Part shown: one piece after another, positions 1 to 8,503 of the stretch
How the letters are laid out: each line of letters starts with the position of its first letter
Numbering within the stretch: the stretch's first letter is position 1
Program-made: the position numbers and the translations under genes
Notes under the pieces: generated by a model
What the model was told of the DNA's origin: nothing
What the model saw: only the letters and a program-made list of their open reading frames with translations
The model's database searches: none
Source of the DNA: Lysinibacillus sp. KCTC 33748
Lineage (GTDB): Bacteria > Bacillota > Bacilli > Bacillales_A > Planococcaceae
Assembly (NCBI RefSeq): GCF_002237755.1
Contig: NZ_MWSJ01000029.1
Span: 1 to 61,504, forward strand
Length of the DNA: 61,504 bases
Reading direction: 5' to 3'

Positions 1-8
1 TCAAGGGT

Positions 9-250
9 TTCAAGATACGAGTAGTTCGAGGAAGCGATGGAGAGAGGGAAGGAGCGTACTCAAGTACGTGACTGACTGAACGACTGAAGCTGACGAAGAA
101 ATGCGACTTATATTGAAAGCCGAAGAGAGCTTCAAGACACAAGTAGTACAAGGAAGCAAACGAGTGAATGAGGGAGCGTACCTCTGTACGTGACCGATTG
201 AACGAGAGAAGCTGACGCAGTAATACGCCGTGTATTGGAGGTCGACAATA
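9..250 (+). repeat. Tandem ~121-bp repeat in the rRNA spacer before 5S
   Basis: Two diverged copies lie head to tail, about 9-130 and 131-250. Both open with TTCAAGA, share an AGGAAGC block, carry a small hairpin around GTAC...GTAC, and contain GAAGCTGACG. The second copy ends directly at the 5S gene, so this is probably the 23S-5S spacer with 23S lying before the window. The two copies have several substitutions, so the duplication is not recent. Confidence 0.65.
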
Positions 251-367
251 GTCTAGTGATGATGGCAAAGAGGTCACACCCGTTCCCATACCGAACACGG
301 AAGTTAAGCTCTTTAGCGCCGATGGTAGTTGGGGGCTTCCCCCTGTGAGAGTAGGACGTCGCTAGGC
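251..367 (+). rRNA. rrf: 5S ribosomal RNA
   Basis: The sequence has the universal 5S core: GGTCACACCCGTTCCCATAC, then CCGAACACGGAAGTTAAGC and GAGAGTAGGACG. The ends GTCTAG and CTAGGC pair as helix I, giving about 117 nt, which is normal for Firmicutes. It is the last gene of an rRNA operon that begins outside the window. The exact ends may be off by one or two bases. Confidence 0.97.
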
Positions 368-373
368 AATATA

Positions 374-404
374 AACAGTCAGCTGTGTGCTGGCTGTTTT
401 TTTA
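374..404 (+). terminator. Terminator after 5S rRNA
   Basis: A stem of AACAGTCAGC (374-383) with GCTGGCTGTT (389-398) is followed by a T run. It lies 6 bases after the 5S gene. Confidence 0.85.
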
Positions 405-444
405 TTATAGACAAGAAGCTAAAGCTGTTGACGATAAAACAATT

Positions 445-487
445 AAAGAGCAGCTACAAGACTAGTGTTTTGTAGTTGCTCTTTTTA
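445..487 (+). terminator. Second terminator of the rRNA operon
   Basis: A 15-bp stem, AAAGAGCAGCTACAA (445-459) with TTGTAGTTGCTCTTT (470-484), ends in T residues. It lies 40 bp behind the first terminator, so the rRNA operon has a double stop. Confidence 0.8.
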
Positions 488-504
488 TATTTACCTTCTT
501 TCTT

Positions 505-790
505 TTTTCAGCAAGAGTGTTTTCGTAGCGAAAGTGAAACATTAATTACAAATGTCTTTTGTATCGTAAGCATAGCGTCAGATACAAAACTTTCCTACCT
601 CTACGGTGTGAGGAATGCGAAGTTAAGCTGCTTTTCAGGGGGGCCAAACGCCCGTTGAAATAGAAAAGCTAAGGCTAAAAACGCCACGCCCTGTGGCATT
701 ACCGAAATGACCGATATCGTGTCGACCTTCATGTTGTGCTGCCGCTTCGCTTTCACGCAAAAATCTGCAGGCATAAGCCAAAGTCAAATC
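505..790 (+). repeat. Family 1 composite hairpin repeat, degenerate copy
   Basis: This stretch between the rRNA terminators and tRNA-Asp has no convincing gene. It holds pieces of the family 1 repeat: a TTCAGC...CCAAACGCCCGTTGAAA hairpin, then GCCAC-GCCCT-GTGGC (683-697) and the CCGATATCGTGTCGA hairpin (711-725). A similar but better-kept copy lies at 42439-42693. Short antisense and sense open frames here follow the repeat and look fortuitous. Confidence 0.6.
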
Positions 791-872
791 CAATCTTACG
801 TCGACATAATAGATTTGCAAAGTCGATACGAAAAAGATAGAGAATATAAAAATAAAAATATATAAAAAAGTA

Positions 873-901
873 TTGCATACTTCAATTACATATGATATAT
901 T
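873..901 (+). promoter_or_regulatory. Promoter of tRNA-Asp
   Basis: TTGCAT (873-878), a 17-bp spacer and TATATT (896-901) make a good SigA-type promoter. The predicted start is about 10 bases before the tRNA, so this tRNA is transcribed alone. Confidence 0.6.
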
Positions 902-918
902 TATAAATGTCTTAAAGA

Positions 919-994
919 GGTCCCGTGGTGTAGCGGTTAACATGCCTGCCTGTCACGCAGGAGATCGCCGGTTCGATCCCGGTCGGGACCGCCA
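919..994 (+). tRNA. tRNA-Asp (anticodon GTC)
   Basis: A cloverleaf can be drawn. The acceptor GGTCCCG pairs with CGGGACC, the anticodon arm is CCTGC-CTGTCAC-GCAGG with anticodon GTC, and the T arm contains GGTTCGATCC. The 3' CCA is encoded. Length is 76 nt. Confidence 0.97.
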
Positions 995-1010
995 TTATAA
1001 TTGATAATAT

Positions 1011-1049
1011 AGTTCTTATGATGCTTTTAAATCATAAGAACTTTTTTTA
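1011..1049 (+). terminator. Terminator after tRNA-Asp
   Basis: A perfect 12-bp stem, AGTTCTTATGAT (1011-1022) with ATCATAAGAACT (1031-1042), is followed by seven T residues. Confidence 0.9.
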
Positions 1050-1164
1050 TTGTTATTATAAGGAAATTAGTGGATATGTATAATTTCTAAAAATATTATT
1101 TCTTTTATTCAATCCAATTTAAGATGGAGGTGAATACCTCGAACCCCTGCATAAAACAGACTAG

Positions 1165-1266
1165 AAAAGACCCTATAGTGCCCGTGTTAACAAACAAGTC
1201 AGTAGACAGGATGTAGCTTTTGTAGAGACCTTACCATTACGTTTCACTACAGTTGATGAAGAGTGA
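1165..1266 (+). pseudogene. Possible remnant of a protein C-terminus
   Basis: A 33-codon frame with no start codon runs from just after a TAG to a TGA. It reads KRPYSARVNKQVS and ends in PLRFTTVDEE, which has ordinary protein composition. It may be the tail of a decayed gene upstream of the lipoprotein gene, or chance. The rest of 1050-1372 shows nothing else I can name. Confidence 0.2.
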
Positions 1267-1372
1267 TAGAAATAAAGAGCTAGGTAATAAATCTAACAAA
1301 TAGGGCATTAACTATAAAAAAGACGATGATATTATCGATTTCTCTCGTGTGAAAAAGATTTGGAGGTGTTAC

Positions 1373-1708
1373 ATGAGAAATTATTATTACATAAAACGTC
1401 TTAATATAAGCTTGCTCATATGTGCTGCTGTAATACTAGTAGGCTGTGGAGATTCTATCTTAGATATTGAGGAATCCAATGCGTACCACTGGCAAAAAAA
1501 TATGAATGAAGCGGAATTTGAAAAAATAAAAGAAGGTATGACATATATGGAGGTAGTAAAAATTGCAGGGGGAGCAGGAGAAACATTGAAAAAAGATCAA
1601 TACCGCTGGAATGATGAAATACTTATGACAAAAGCTTATAATGTACAATTTAAAGATGATAAATTGGTTAAAAAAGAGATTAGTGAGATAAAGGGTAAAA
1701 AAAAATAA
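1373..1708 (+). CDS. Small secreted lipoprotein, DUF3862/SmpA-like
   Basis: This gene encodes a 111-residue lipoprotein. A short basic N-terminus and a hydrophobic stretch end in the lipobox LVGC (near residue 24), which predicts lipidation at Cys and anchoring on the outer face of the membrane. The mature part contains FEKIKEGMTYMEVVKIAGG, which resembles the repeat of BLIP/DUF3862 and SmpA-type domains (F..I..GMT..EV....G). Only one such unit is visible. The start at 1373 is preferred because GGAGGTG lies 5 bases upstream; the frame stays open back to a GTG at 1349 that has no ribosome site. Function is unknown. It stands alone, with repeat remnants after it. Confidence 0.75.
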   Translation: MRNYYYIKRLNISLLICAAVILVGCGDSILDIEESNAYHWQKNMNEAEFEKIKEGMTYMEVVKIAGGAGETLKKDQYRWNDEILMTKAYNVQFKDDKLVKKEISEIKGKKK

Positions 1709-1763
1709 GCACTTCTTTTTATAAGGATGTTGTCTCTTCATTTTGCACATGTTGTAGTAGCGA

Positions 1764-2093
1764 TAGCGATAATTACTCCAAGGCATAATTGTTTTAGGCT
1801 TTTGATGAATGCTTTCTTGCATAAGTTGTATAGTAGTGACGTTGAAATGATCTCGTTTTTCTCTAGCAATCTACATGAATAGGTTTGCCTTGTATAAAAA
1901 CTAGGCAAACCTACCCTCATGCCAAAGCACAAAGCTGATTCCGGACGCAATTATGCCGAGGCATAATTGATTAGTAGTTTCAAGTTATCGACTCATCCCA
2001 TGATGAGCATCACTTTTGTTAATTCGATATACAGTAATTTATATTCTTTTTGTCGACAAGCTGCAACAATTACGCCAAGGTGTAATTGTTTTT
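1764..2093 (+). repeat. Scattered family 1 repeat fragments
   Basis: The intergenic region before tsaE holds at least three copies of the family 1 terminal hairpin: a partial one near 1770-1795, a good one near 1948-1970 (AATTATGCCGAGGCATAATT) and one near 2066-2088 (AATTACGCC...GGTGTAATT). A separate inverted repeat, AGGTTTGCC (1881-1889) with GGCAAACCT (1904-1912), lies between them. No gene is evident in 1709-2174. Confidence 0.55.
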
Positions 2094-2113
2094 TTTAAAA
2101 TCCATTGGATGCT

Positions 2114-2142
2114 TTGAACATTTACGCTTGTTTCGGTAAACT
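2114..2142 (+). promoter_or_regulatory. Likely SigA promoter of the tsaE operon
   Basis: TTGAAC (2114-2119), a 17-bp spacer and TAAACT (2137-2142) lie about 30 bp before tsaE. Confidence 0.5.
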
Positions 2143-2174
2143 AGAAGTAATGGAGCTAGGAGAGGAAAAAAGAG

Positions 2175-2627
2175 ATGATGTATGAAAAAATAATGAATTC
2201 ACTTGATGATACTGAGCAGTTTGCGCTGAAGCTAGCAAGCGTACTAGAAGCCCAGGATACAATTACATTAGAGGGTGATTTGGGCGCTGGCAAGACGACA
2301 TTTACGAAAGCATTAGCGAAGGGGCTTGGCGTGAAGAGAACAGTCAATAGCCCGACATTTACGATTGTAAAGCAATATGAAGGGCGGTTACCATTTAATC
2401 ATTTAGATGTTTATCGTTTAGCAGAAAGCGATGAAGACCTTGGATGGGACGAGTTATTTTATGGTGATGCGGTGTCAGTTGTCGAGTGGGCTCATTTGAT
2501 TGAACAGGATTTACCACAGGAGCGCCTTGCAATAGAAATTTACCGAATGGGAGAAAATCAACGACGATTTGTATTAACACCTCTGGGAAAGCGATATGAG
2601 GCATTATGTGAGGAGCTAATGAAATGA
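2175..2627 (+). CDS. tsaE: tRNA t6A biosynthesis ATPase TsaE
   Basis: TsaE is the small P-loop ATPase that works with TsaB and TsaD to make N6-threonylcarbamoyl-adenosine at A37 of ANN-decoding tRNAs. The 150-residue protein has a Walker A motif GDLGAGKT at residues 34-41 and the family-typical NSPTF near 58-62. Its length matches B. subtilis YdiB. The start ATG follows AGGAGAGG by about 9 bases; a second ATG follows directly. It overlaps tsaB by 4 bases (ATGA), so the operon is translationally coupled. Confidence 0.95.
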   Translation: MMYEKIMNSLDDTEQFALKLASVLEAQDTITLEGDLGAGKTTFTKALAKGLGVKRTVNSPTFTIVKQYEGRLPFNHLDVYRLAESDEDLGWDELFYGDAVSVVEWAHLIEQDLPQERLAIEIYRMGENQRRFVLTPLGKRYEALCEELMK

Positions 2628-3331
2628 TTTGGTTAGGGATTGAAACAGCGAATGCACCACTTTCTATTGCTGTAATACGGGATGGTAAAGTGGTCGCAGA
2701 GATTGTACAAAATATAAAATTAACGCATTCGGCAGGTGCTATGCCAGCCATTGAAGAAGTGCTAGCAAACGCTGGTATAAAGCCAAGCGAGTTGGATGCG
2801 ATTGCTGTATCAGAAGGGCCTGGTTCTTATACAGGTGTACGAATAGGCGTGACGCTTGCAAAAACATTAGCATGGACATTGAAAAAGCCTTTAGTTGGAG
2901 TATCTAGCTTAAAGTCATTAGCCGCAAATGCAGCACTATATGATGGGTTTATTTGTCCTATTTTTGATGCGCGAAGAGGCAATGTTTATACGGCCGTTTA
3001 TAAAGGGCGTGAGCTTGAAACAATTATAGATGATTATCACGATCATATTGATGGCCTGTTAGAGCGTTTACAGGCTTTAGAGGCACCGATTTTATTTGTT
3101 GGAGTAGATGTAGATGTGTTTTGGCATAAAATCGTAGAGGTGCTAGGTGACTATGCTCAACGTATACCATTTAGTCATGACTTGCCAAGAGCAAGTGAAA
3201 CAGTTCGATTAGCGACGAAAGTGGAGCTACCAAGTGTGGATGCTGTTCATCATTTTGTCCCGCAATACAAACGTATTGCAGAGGCGGAGGCGAATTGGCT
3301 GAAGGAACAAAAGGAGAAGGCACATGAGTAG
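2624..3331 (+). CDS. tsaB: t6A biosynthesis protein TsaB
   Basis: TsaB is an ASKHA-fold partner that forms a heterodimer with TsaD in threonylcarbamoyl transfer to tRNA. The 235-residue protein opens with a typical IETANAPLSIAV strand-loop and has the conserved SEGPGSYTGVRIG segment near residues 64-76. It overlaps tsaE by 4 bases and rimI by 8 bases. The compact tsaE-tsaB-rimI-tsaD order is conserved in Bacilli. Confidence 0.95.
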   Translation: MIWLGIETANAPLSIAVIRDGKVVAEIVQNIKLTHSAGAMPAIEEVLANAGIKPSELDAIAVSEGPGSYTGVRIGVTLAKTLAWTLKKPLVGVSSLKSLAANAALYDGFICPIFDARRGNVYTAVYKGRELETIIDDYHDHIDGLLERLQALEAPILFVGVDVDVFWHKIVEVLGDYAQRIPFSHDLPRASETVRLATKVELPSVDAVHHFVPQYKRIAEAEANWLKEQKEKAHE

Positions 3332-3776
3332 TAATGTAATATTTCGTAAAATGGTATCTGAAGATGTCCCAGTAGTGTATGAAATTGAGCTTGCTACATT
3401 TACTACACCATGGACGTTAGACTCTTTTTATTATGAAGTGCATGAAAATCAGTATGCACATTATGTGCTAGCTATAGATGAATATAATAACATTATCGGT
3501 TTTTGTGGAATGTGGATGGTAATAGACGCAGCGCAAATTACGAACGTAGCCGTTATAGATGCTGCTCGCGGTCGCGGAATTGGTGAAGGGTTAATGCGAG
3601 AGGCAATGCGTATTGCGAAAGACCATAGTATGGAAGTCATGAGTTTAGAGGTACGAGTGACAAATACAGTTGCTCAAAATCTTTATCGAAAGCTTGATTT
3701 CCAAGACGGTGGCATACGTAAAGGCTATTATACAGATAACGGGGAGGATGCCCTTGTCATGTGGGTGAATTTATGA
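3324..3776 (+). CDS. rimI: Ribosomal-protein-alanine N-acetyltransferase RimI
   Basis: This is a single GNAT domain of 150 residues. Family members acetylate protein N-termini, classically that of ribosomal protein S18. The acetyl-CoA pyrophosphate loop is RGRGIG at residues 82-87, followed by the expected helix. The C-terminal YRKLDF segment is typical of RimI. It sits between tsaB and tsaD and overlaps both. The true substrate in this organism is not shown by the sequence. Confidence 0.92.
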   Translation: MSSNVIFRKMVSEDVPVVYEIELATFTTPWTLDSFYYEVHENQYAHYVLAIDEYNNIIGFCGMWMVIDAAQITNVAVIDAARGRGIGEGLMREAMRIAKDHSMEVMSLEVRVTNTVAQNLYRKLDFQDGGIRKGYYTDNGEDALVMWVNL

Positions 3777-4792
3777 TGGAAGATCGAATTATATTAGCAA
3801 TAGAATCGAGCTGTGATGAAACAGCAGCAGCGATTATTCGAAATGGCTCTGAAATTGTTTCAAATGTGGTTGCATCTCAAATAGAAAGTCATAAACGATT
3901 TGGTGGGGTTGTACCTGAAATTGCATCTCGTCATCATGTTGAGCAAATTACAGTGGTTATTGAAGAAGCATTAGCGCAGGCAAATATGAAGCCAACTGAT
4001 TTAGACGCTGTGGCAGTTACTGAAGGTCCTGGTCTTGTAGGTGCATTGTTAATTGGGATTAATGCCGCGAAGGCTTTTGCATTTGCCAATGATTTACCGA
4101 TAATCGGTGTGCATCATATAGCTGGACATATATATGCTAACGCACTTATACAGCCGATGGAATTCCCATTATTAGCACTAGTTGTATCAGGTGGCCATAC
4201 AGAGCTAGTTTATATGAAAGAACATGGCTCTTTTGAAGTCATTGGTGAGACGAGAGATGATGCAGCTGGTGAAGCTTATGATAAGGTTGCACGTGTTTTA
4301 GGCTTACCATACCCAGGTGGTCCACGTATTGACAAACTAGCACACGAGGGAGATGAGGCTGTAACCTTCCCACGAGTGTGGTTAGAGGAAGGTTCTTATG
4401 ATTTTAGCTTTAGCGGTTTAAAGTCAGCAGTTATTAATTATAAGCATAATATGGATCAGCGTGGAGAAGAGATTTCTCCGACTGCCGTAGCCAAAGGATT
4501 TCAGGATAGCGTAGTTGAAGTGTTAACAGCTAAAACATTACGGGCAGCACGTGAATATAAAGTGAAACAAGTTATTGCAGCTGGAGGTGTAGCGGCAAAT
4601 AAAGGCTTACGTACATCACTTGAGTCAGTATTTGCGGAAGAAGGTATCCCGTTGTATGTACCGCCATTAAAGCTGTGTACAGATAATGCTGCTATGATAG
4701 GGGCAGCAGCAACACCTATGTTTGAAATGAATATTCGAGGCAATTTATCAATGAACGGTCGTCCTGGATTGGAGTTAAAATCCTGGGTATAA
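3773..4792 (+). CDS. tsaD: tRNA threonylcarbamoyltransferase TsaD
   Basis: TsaD is the catalytic subunit that transfers the threonylcarbamoyl group to A37 of tRNA. The metal-binding motif HHIAGH is at residues 114-119, and SGGHTEL and the C-terminal CTDNAAMIG segment are present. Length is 339 residues, normal for the family. The ATG at 3773 overlaps the rimI stop as ATGA; a second ATG follows at once, and an in-frame GTG at 3761 is less likely. It is the last gene of the operon, with a strong terminator 10 bases later. Confidence 0.96.
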   Translation: MMEDRIILAIESSCDETAAAIIRNGSEIVSNVVASQIESHKRFGGVVPEIASRHHVEQITVVIEEALAQANMKPTDLDAVAVTEGPGLVGALLIGINAAKAFAFANDLPIIGVHHIAGHIYANALIQPMEFPLLALVVSGGHTELVYMKEHGSFEVIGETRDDAAGEAYDKVARVLGLPYPGGPRIDKLAHEGDEAVTFPRVWLEEGSYDFSFSGLKSAVINYKHNMDQRGEEISPTAVAKGFQDSVVEVLTAKTLRAAREYKVKQVIAAGGVAANKGLRTSLESVFAEEGIPLYVPPLKLCTDNAAMIGAAATPMFEMNIRGNLSMNGRPGLELKSWV

Positions 4793-4802
4793 ATTCTTTC
4801 AG

Positions 4803-4844
4803 AAAGAGGTGTTTTAGATTTAATTCTAAAACACCTCTTTTTTG
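4803..4844 (+). terminator. Terminator of the tsaE-tsaD operon
   Basis: A 16-bp perfect stem (4803-4818 with 4825-4840), a 6-base loop TTTAAT and a T run. Confidence 0.92.
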
Positions 4845-4922
4845 CTTTTGTGAAAAAAATGTTGAGAAAACAGTGGACATAAGAAAATATAAATCTGATT
4901 AGTTGACAAATTTTTCAGAAAA

Positions 4923-5124
4923 TTATCCACAGGCAAGGCGAAAATAAAAGAGCGAACATCCGTACTTATGCACAAAATGTTGATAACTTGTGCATAACTT
5001 GTGATTATTCAATATATAGTAGCCTGTTTTGCACAGAATCATGTGAATAAAATATTTTTGAATTGTGGACAATGTGGAAAAGTCTGTTGATATGTTGGTA
5101 TTACTAGATTTATAGTGTGTATAA
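4923..5124. promoter_or_regulatory. DnaA-box cluster between tsaD and the ABC-F gene
   Basis: One perfect DnaA box, TTATCCACA (4923-4931), is followed by seven single-mismatch boxes: TTATGCACA (4966-4974) and, in the opposite orientation, TGTTGATAA (4978), TGTGCATAA (4989), TGTGAATAA (5042), TGTGGACAA (5064), TGTGGAAAA (5073) and TGTGTATAA (5116). Two-mismatch boxes lie at 5027 and 5085. The cluster sits between the terminators of two converging genes and has no gene of its own. From memory, the equivalent gcp-ydiF gap in B. subtilis is one of its known DnaA-binding clusters, which titrate DnaA away from oriC. Confidence 0.8.
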
Positions 5125-5188
5125 AGTTGTGGGCATTTTTTGTCGAAAAATAGCACTTGACCAATATATATGAAAAATGAAGACGAGT

Positions 5189-5223
5189 AAAGTAAAAAGC
5201 CATGCGACAAGGCACATGGCTTT
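5189..5223 (-). terminator. Terminator of the ABC-F gene
   Basis: Read on the minus strand, AAAGCCATG (5223-5215) pairs with CATGGCTTT (5204-5196) and a T-rich tail follows. Confidence 0.75.
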
Positions 5224-5264
5224 ACAATACTCCCAATGTAAAGAAAGAAGTTCGGTAGGGGATG

Positions 5265-7208
5265 TTATAAGGTAATATTTTCAAGTTCTTCACTTAGCTC
5301 CAGCCATTCCATTTCAAATAATTCGTACTGTTCTTTAGAAGTGGATAATTCATCCTGGAGTTGTGGAATTTTTTCGTGGTCTGTGAAAATCTCAGGATCG
5401 CAAAGAGCTTCCTCTAAGCGAGCTATTTCAAGATTTTCTTGTTGCATTTTCTCTTCTAGTTCCTCAAGCGTGCGTCTAATTTGACGCTCTCGTTTTTTAG
5501 CCTCTTTATCAATTTTAGAAGTAGAGATCTTCTCAGGTACATCAGCTTGCGCTTGCGGCTGAGCAGCAGCCTTCATTTGGGCGATTTCTAGTAGCTCTTG
5601 TTTTTTCTCAAGATAATAATCATAGTCACCTAAGTACTCAAAGGAACCATCACCAGACAGTTCGATTACTTTAGTAGCGATTCGATTGATAAAATATCGG
5701 TCATGCGATACGAATAAGAGCGTTCCAGGATAATCAATAAGTGCGTTTTCCAGTATCTCTTTACTATCTAAGTCTAAGTGATTGGTAGGCTCATCAAGAA
5801 TTAAGAAATTTGCCTTTTGCATCATCAACTTAGCTAATGCAAGTCTGGCTTTTTCTCCACCAGATAAAGACGACACGGTTTTATCTACATCAACTCCACT
5901 GAATAAGAAGCGGCCTAGCGCTGTGCGAATATCTTTTTCATTCATTAAAGGCCATTCATCCCATAGCTCTTTTAGAACACTTTTATTGCTCGATAGCTTT
6001 GCCTGCTCTTGATCATAATAACCAATCTGAACATTTGTACCATAGCGAATCTCTCCAGTGAATGGTAGCAAATCTTTGACAATGGTTTTTAATAAAGTGG
6101 ATTTACCAACACCATTGGGTCCAACAAGTGCAATGCGGTCTTCTCGGAAAGTGCGTAGTGTGATGCCGCTTGATATTTTCTTATCACCATAACCTATCGT
6201 TAAGTCATCGATAGATAATACATCGTTACCACTTTGGCGTTCAATTGTAAAACCGAAGCTTGCTGACTTTTCATCACCTTCGGGAGAGTCCATCCATTCT
6301 GTTCGTTCGAGCATTTTACGACGACTTTGTGCCATTTTAGTAGTAGAAGCACGAGCAATATTTTTTTGAATAAATTCCTCTAGCTTGGCCTTTTCATCTT
6401 GCTGACGTTCATATAGCTTCAAATCACGCTCATAATTTTTCGCTTTCTCATCTAAATAGGCACTATAATTGCCTGTATATTTTGTGACGCGATGACGAGA
6501 TACTTCGTAGACAATGGAAACAACCTGGTCTAAGAAGTAGCGGTCATGGGAAACAATTAGAATAGCCCCTTCATAACCCTTTAAATATGATTCTAACCAA
6601 GAGAGGGTTTCAATATCTAAATGGTTAGTAGGTTCATCAAGGATTAATAGGTCAGGTTTACTTAAAAGAAGCTTAGCAAGTGCTAACCGCGTCCGTTGTC
6701 CCCCTGATAGTGAGCTAATTGACTTTTGGTAATCCTCAGGATAAAACTGCATACCATGAAGCACAGAACGTGTATCCGATTCATATTGATAGCCACCCGC
6801 ATCCTTAAAATTATGTTGTAAATGATCGTATTCAGACATTATTTTTGCATATAAAGTAGGATTTTCATAAACAGCTGGGTCGGCCATTTGTTGTTCTAAT
6901 GATCGTAGCGTTTGTTCTTGGGCAATAAGCGGCTCAAAAATTGTCATCATTTCATCCCAAATCGACAATGTTGAGTTTAAACCAGCATGCTGCTCTAAGT
7001 ATCCAATTTGTATACCTTTCGGGATAATAATATCGCCAGAGTCATATGACATTTGACCAGCAATAATTTTAAGTAAAGTGGATTTACCAGCACCGTTACG
7101 ACCTACTAATGCAACTCGGTCACGATGTTGAACTTCTAATTTTACGCCACTTAAAATTTCATCTGCAAGGAAGGATTTATATAGTTGATTGACCTGTAAA
7201 ACAATCAT
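5265..7208 (-). CDS. ABC-F family ATP-binding protein (YdiF-like)
   Basis: This soluble protein has two ABC ATPase domains and no membrane part. ABC-F proteins act on the ribosome, in translation factor roles or antibiotic protection. Domain 1 has Walker A GRNGAGKS (36-43), signature LSGGQ and ILDEPTNHLD. Domain 2 has GPNGVGKS, LSGGE and ILDEPTNHLD. A charged coiled-coil C-terminus rich in E, K and R follows from about residue 550. Length is 647 residues, close to B. subtilis YdiF. The ATG is preceded on the minus strand by GAGGTG at good spacing. Whether it is a resistance or a housekeeping member cannot be told from the sequence. Confidence 0.93.
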   Translation of the reverse strand: MIVLQVNQLYKSFLADEILSGVKLEVQHRDRVALVGRNGAGKSTLLKIIAGQMSYDSGDIIIPKGIQIGYLEQHAGLNSTLSIWDEMMTIFEPLIAQEQTLRSLEQQMADPAVYENPTLYAKIMSEYDHLQHNFKDAGGYQYESDTRSVLHGMQFYPEDYQKSISSLSGGQRTRLALAKLLLSKPDLLILDEPTNHLDIETLSWLESYLKGYEGAILIVSHDRYFLDQVVSIVYEVSRHRVTKYTGNYSAYLDEKAKNYERDLKLYERQQDEKAKLEEFIQKNIARASTTKMAQSRRKMLERTEWMDSPEGDEKSASFGFTIERQSGNDVLSIDDLTIGYGDKKISSGITLRTFREDRIALVGPNGVGKSTLLKTIVKDLLPFTGEIRYGTNVQIGYYDQEQAKLSSNKSVLKELWDEWPLMNEKDIRTALGRFLFSGVDVDKTVSSLSGGEKARLALAKLMMQKANFLILDEPTNHLDLDSKEILENALIDYPGTLLFVSHDRYFINRIATKVIELSGDGSFEYLGDYDYYLEKKQELLEIAQMKAAAQPQAQADVPEKISTSKIDKEAKKRERQIRRTLEELEEKMQQENLEIARLEEALCDPEIFTDHEKIPQLQDELSTSKEQYELFEMEWLELSEELENITL

Positions 7209-7310
7209 TCATGACACCTCAATTCTTCCTTAGTGTAATGGATGAGCGATTGGCTTGCAATGTCGATGCTTTACTTATTCCAAGCTGTCATGTAAGATTG
7301 AAACGATTTC

Positions 7311-7348
7311 CCTTTATTTAGTGGCGTAAAAGCGCCATTAACTAAAGG
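7311..7348. other. Inverted repeat upstream of rex
   Basis: A 16-base imperfect stem (7311-7326 with 7333-7348, two wobble or mismatch positions) around a short A-rich loop. No T run follows, so it is not a simple terminator. It may be a leader hairpin; its role is unknown. Confidence 0.5.
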
Positions 7349-7433
7349 AAAATCCTCCAGTGAATATTATAAATTTAGAAATATAAAGCCTGTATCATAA
7401 ATAGAATTTGATACATTTTAAGGAGGAAAAAGT

Positions 7434-8069
7434 TTGAAACAAGAATTGAAAATTCCACAAGCCACTACGAAAAGACTTCCTCTTTACTATCGTTTTATCC
7501 AAAACTTTGCACAAGAAGGCATGGAACGCATTTCGTCGAAGGAACTAAGTGAAGCGATGAAAATTGATTCTGCAACTATTCGCCGAGATTTTTCTTATTT
7601 TGGTGCTCTTGGGAAAAAGGGATATGGCTATGATGTGCAGCATCTCTTACAATTTTTTAGCCAAACGCTCGATCAACATGAAGCGACTAAAGTTGCGTTA
7701 ATTGGTGTAGGGAATTTAGGTAGTGCTTTATTAAAATATAATTTTCAAAAAAACCACAATACTCATATCGTTGTTGCATTTGACTCGAAGGCCCCAAAAG
7801 AAGGGAAAATGATTAGCAATATTCCTGTTTTTCACCCTGACTTATTGGAAGAAAAATATGCGGAATATGGAGCGGAGCTTGCAATTTTAACAGTTTCACC
7901 ACGCTCTGCACAGAAAATGGCTGATAGATTAGCAGTGATGAACGCAAAAGGAATTTTGAACTTTACGCCAGAGCGTATTACAGTACCAGATAAAATGCAA
8001 CTTTTAACAATCGATTTGTCGGTAGAGTTGCAGGCGCTTATTTATTTAATTCGTAATCAGGAAGAGTGA
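7434..8069 (+). CDS. rex: Redox-sensing transcriptional repressor Rex
   Basis: Rex senses the NADH/NAD+ ratio and represses fermentation and respiration genes when NADH is low. An N-terminal winged helix (about 1-80) contains [21 protein letters not shown] Rossmann domain follows with GVGNLG at residues 91-96, the dinucleotide loop. Length, 211 residues, is normal. The start is TTG, 5 bases after AAGGAGGAAAAA. In B. subtilis the same gene lies directly before tatAy-tatCy, as here. No obvious Rex operator is visible at its own promoter. Confidence 0.95.
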   Translation: MKQELKIPQATTKRLPLYYRFIQNFAQEGMERISSKELSEAMKIDSATIRRDFSYFGALGKKGYGYDVQHLLQFFSQTLDQHEATKVALIGVGNLGSALLKYNFQKNHNTHIVVAFDSKAPKEGKMISNIPVFHPDLLEEKYAEYGAELAILTVSPRSAQKMADRLAVMNAKGILNFTPERITVPDKMQLLTIDLSVELQALIYLIRNQEE

Positions 8070-8083
8070 TCATTGTACATAAT

Positions 8084-8165
8084 TTAACTTCTTTCAGCGG
8101 GTGTACAAACGCCCATTGAAAGAAGTTAAAGCCTTAGGGCGTAATTAGACCGAGGTATAATTGAT
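8084..8165 (+). repeat. Family 1 composite hairpin repeat
   Basis: An imperfect long stem (8084-8104 with about 8110-8128) is followed by GCCTTAGGGC and a degraded terminal hairpin, GTAATTAGACCGAGGTATAAT. It fills much of the rex-tatA gap and could also end rex transcription. Confidence 0.7.
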
Positions 8166-8300
8166 AGCATAGCTCACAGTTTCTGTTCAATAGAAGTATG
8201 TATAAAATTGAGAGAATGACGAAAAACTTTCACATATAATTAGTTAGCAAAATGGCTAAATATGCGTTAAAATGATGGATATAAAGAGGAGGTGGCTTTA

Positions 8301-8486
8301 ATGGGTGGTATTGGTCCTATGAGCCTCATTATTATCGGAATTGTCGCATTACTAATTTTTGGTCCTAAGAAGTTACCAGAGCTTGGTAAAGCATTTGGTT
8401 CAACATTACGTGAATTCAAAAATGCTACTAAAGGTTTAGCCGACGAAGATGATGATGACAAGAAAAAGAAAGAATTAGATAAGTAA
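8301..8486 (+). CDS. tatA: Twin-arginine translocase subunit TatA
   Basis: TatA forms the variable pore of the Tat pathway, which exports folded proteins. The 61-residue protein has one N-terminal membrane helix, a FGPKKLPELGKAFG amphipathic helix typical of TatA, and a charged D/K-rich tail. The ATG at 8301 is chosen because GAGGAGGTG lies 6 bases before it; an in-frame GTG at 8292 falls inside that ribosome site. tatC follows 17 bases later, giving a minimal two-component TatAC system. Confidence 0.95.
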   Translation: MGGIGPMSLIIIGIVALLIFGPKKLPELGKAFGSTLREFKNATKGLADEDDDDKKKKELDK

Positions 8487-8503
8487 GTTAGGATGTTTGT
8501 GGA

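Noticed and set aside
476..658. Small gene of 60 codons after the 5S rRNA
   Set aside because: It has no ribosome site, starts within a terminator region and overlaps the degenerate family 1 repeat.
7311..7348. Rex operator upstream of rex
   Set aside because: The inverted repeat does not resemble the TTGTGAA...TTCACAA consensus; it is listed only as a hairpin.
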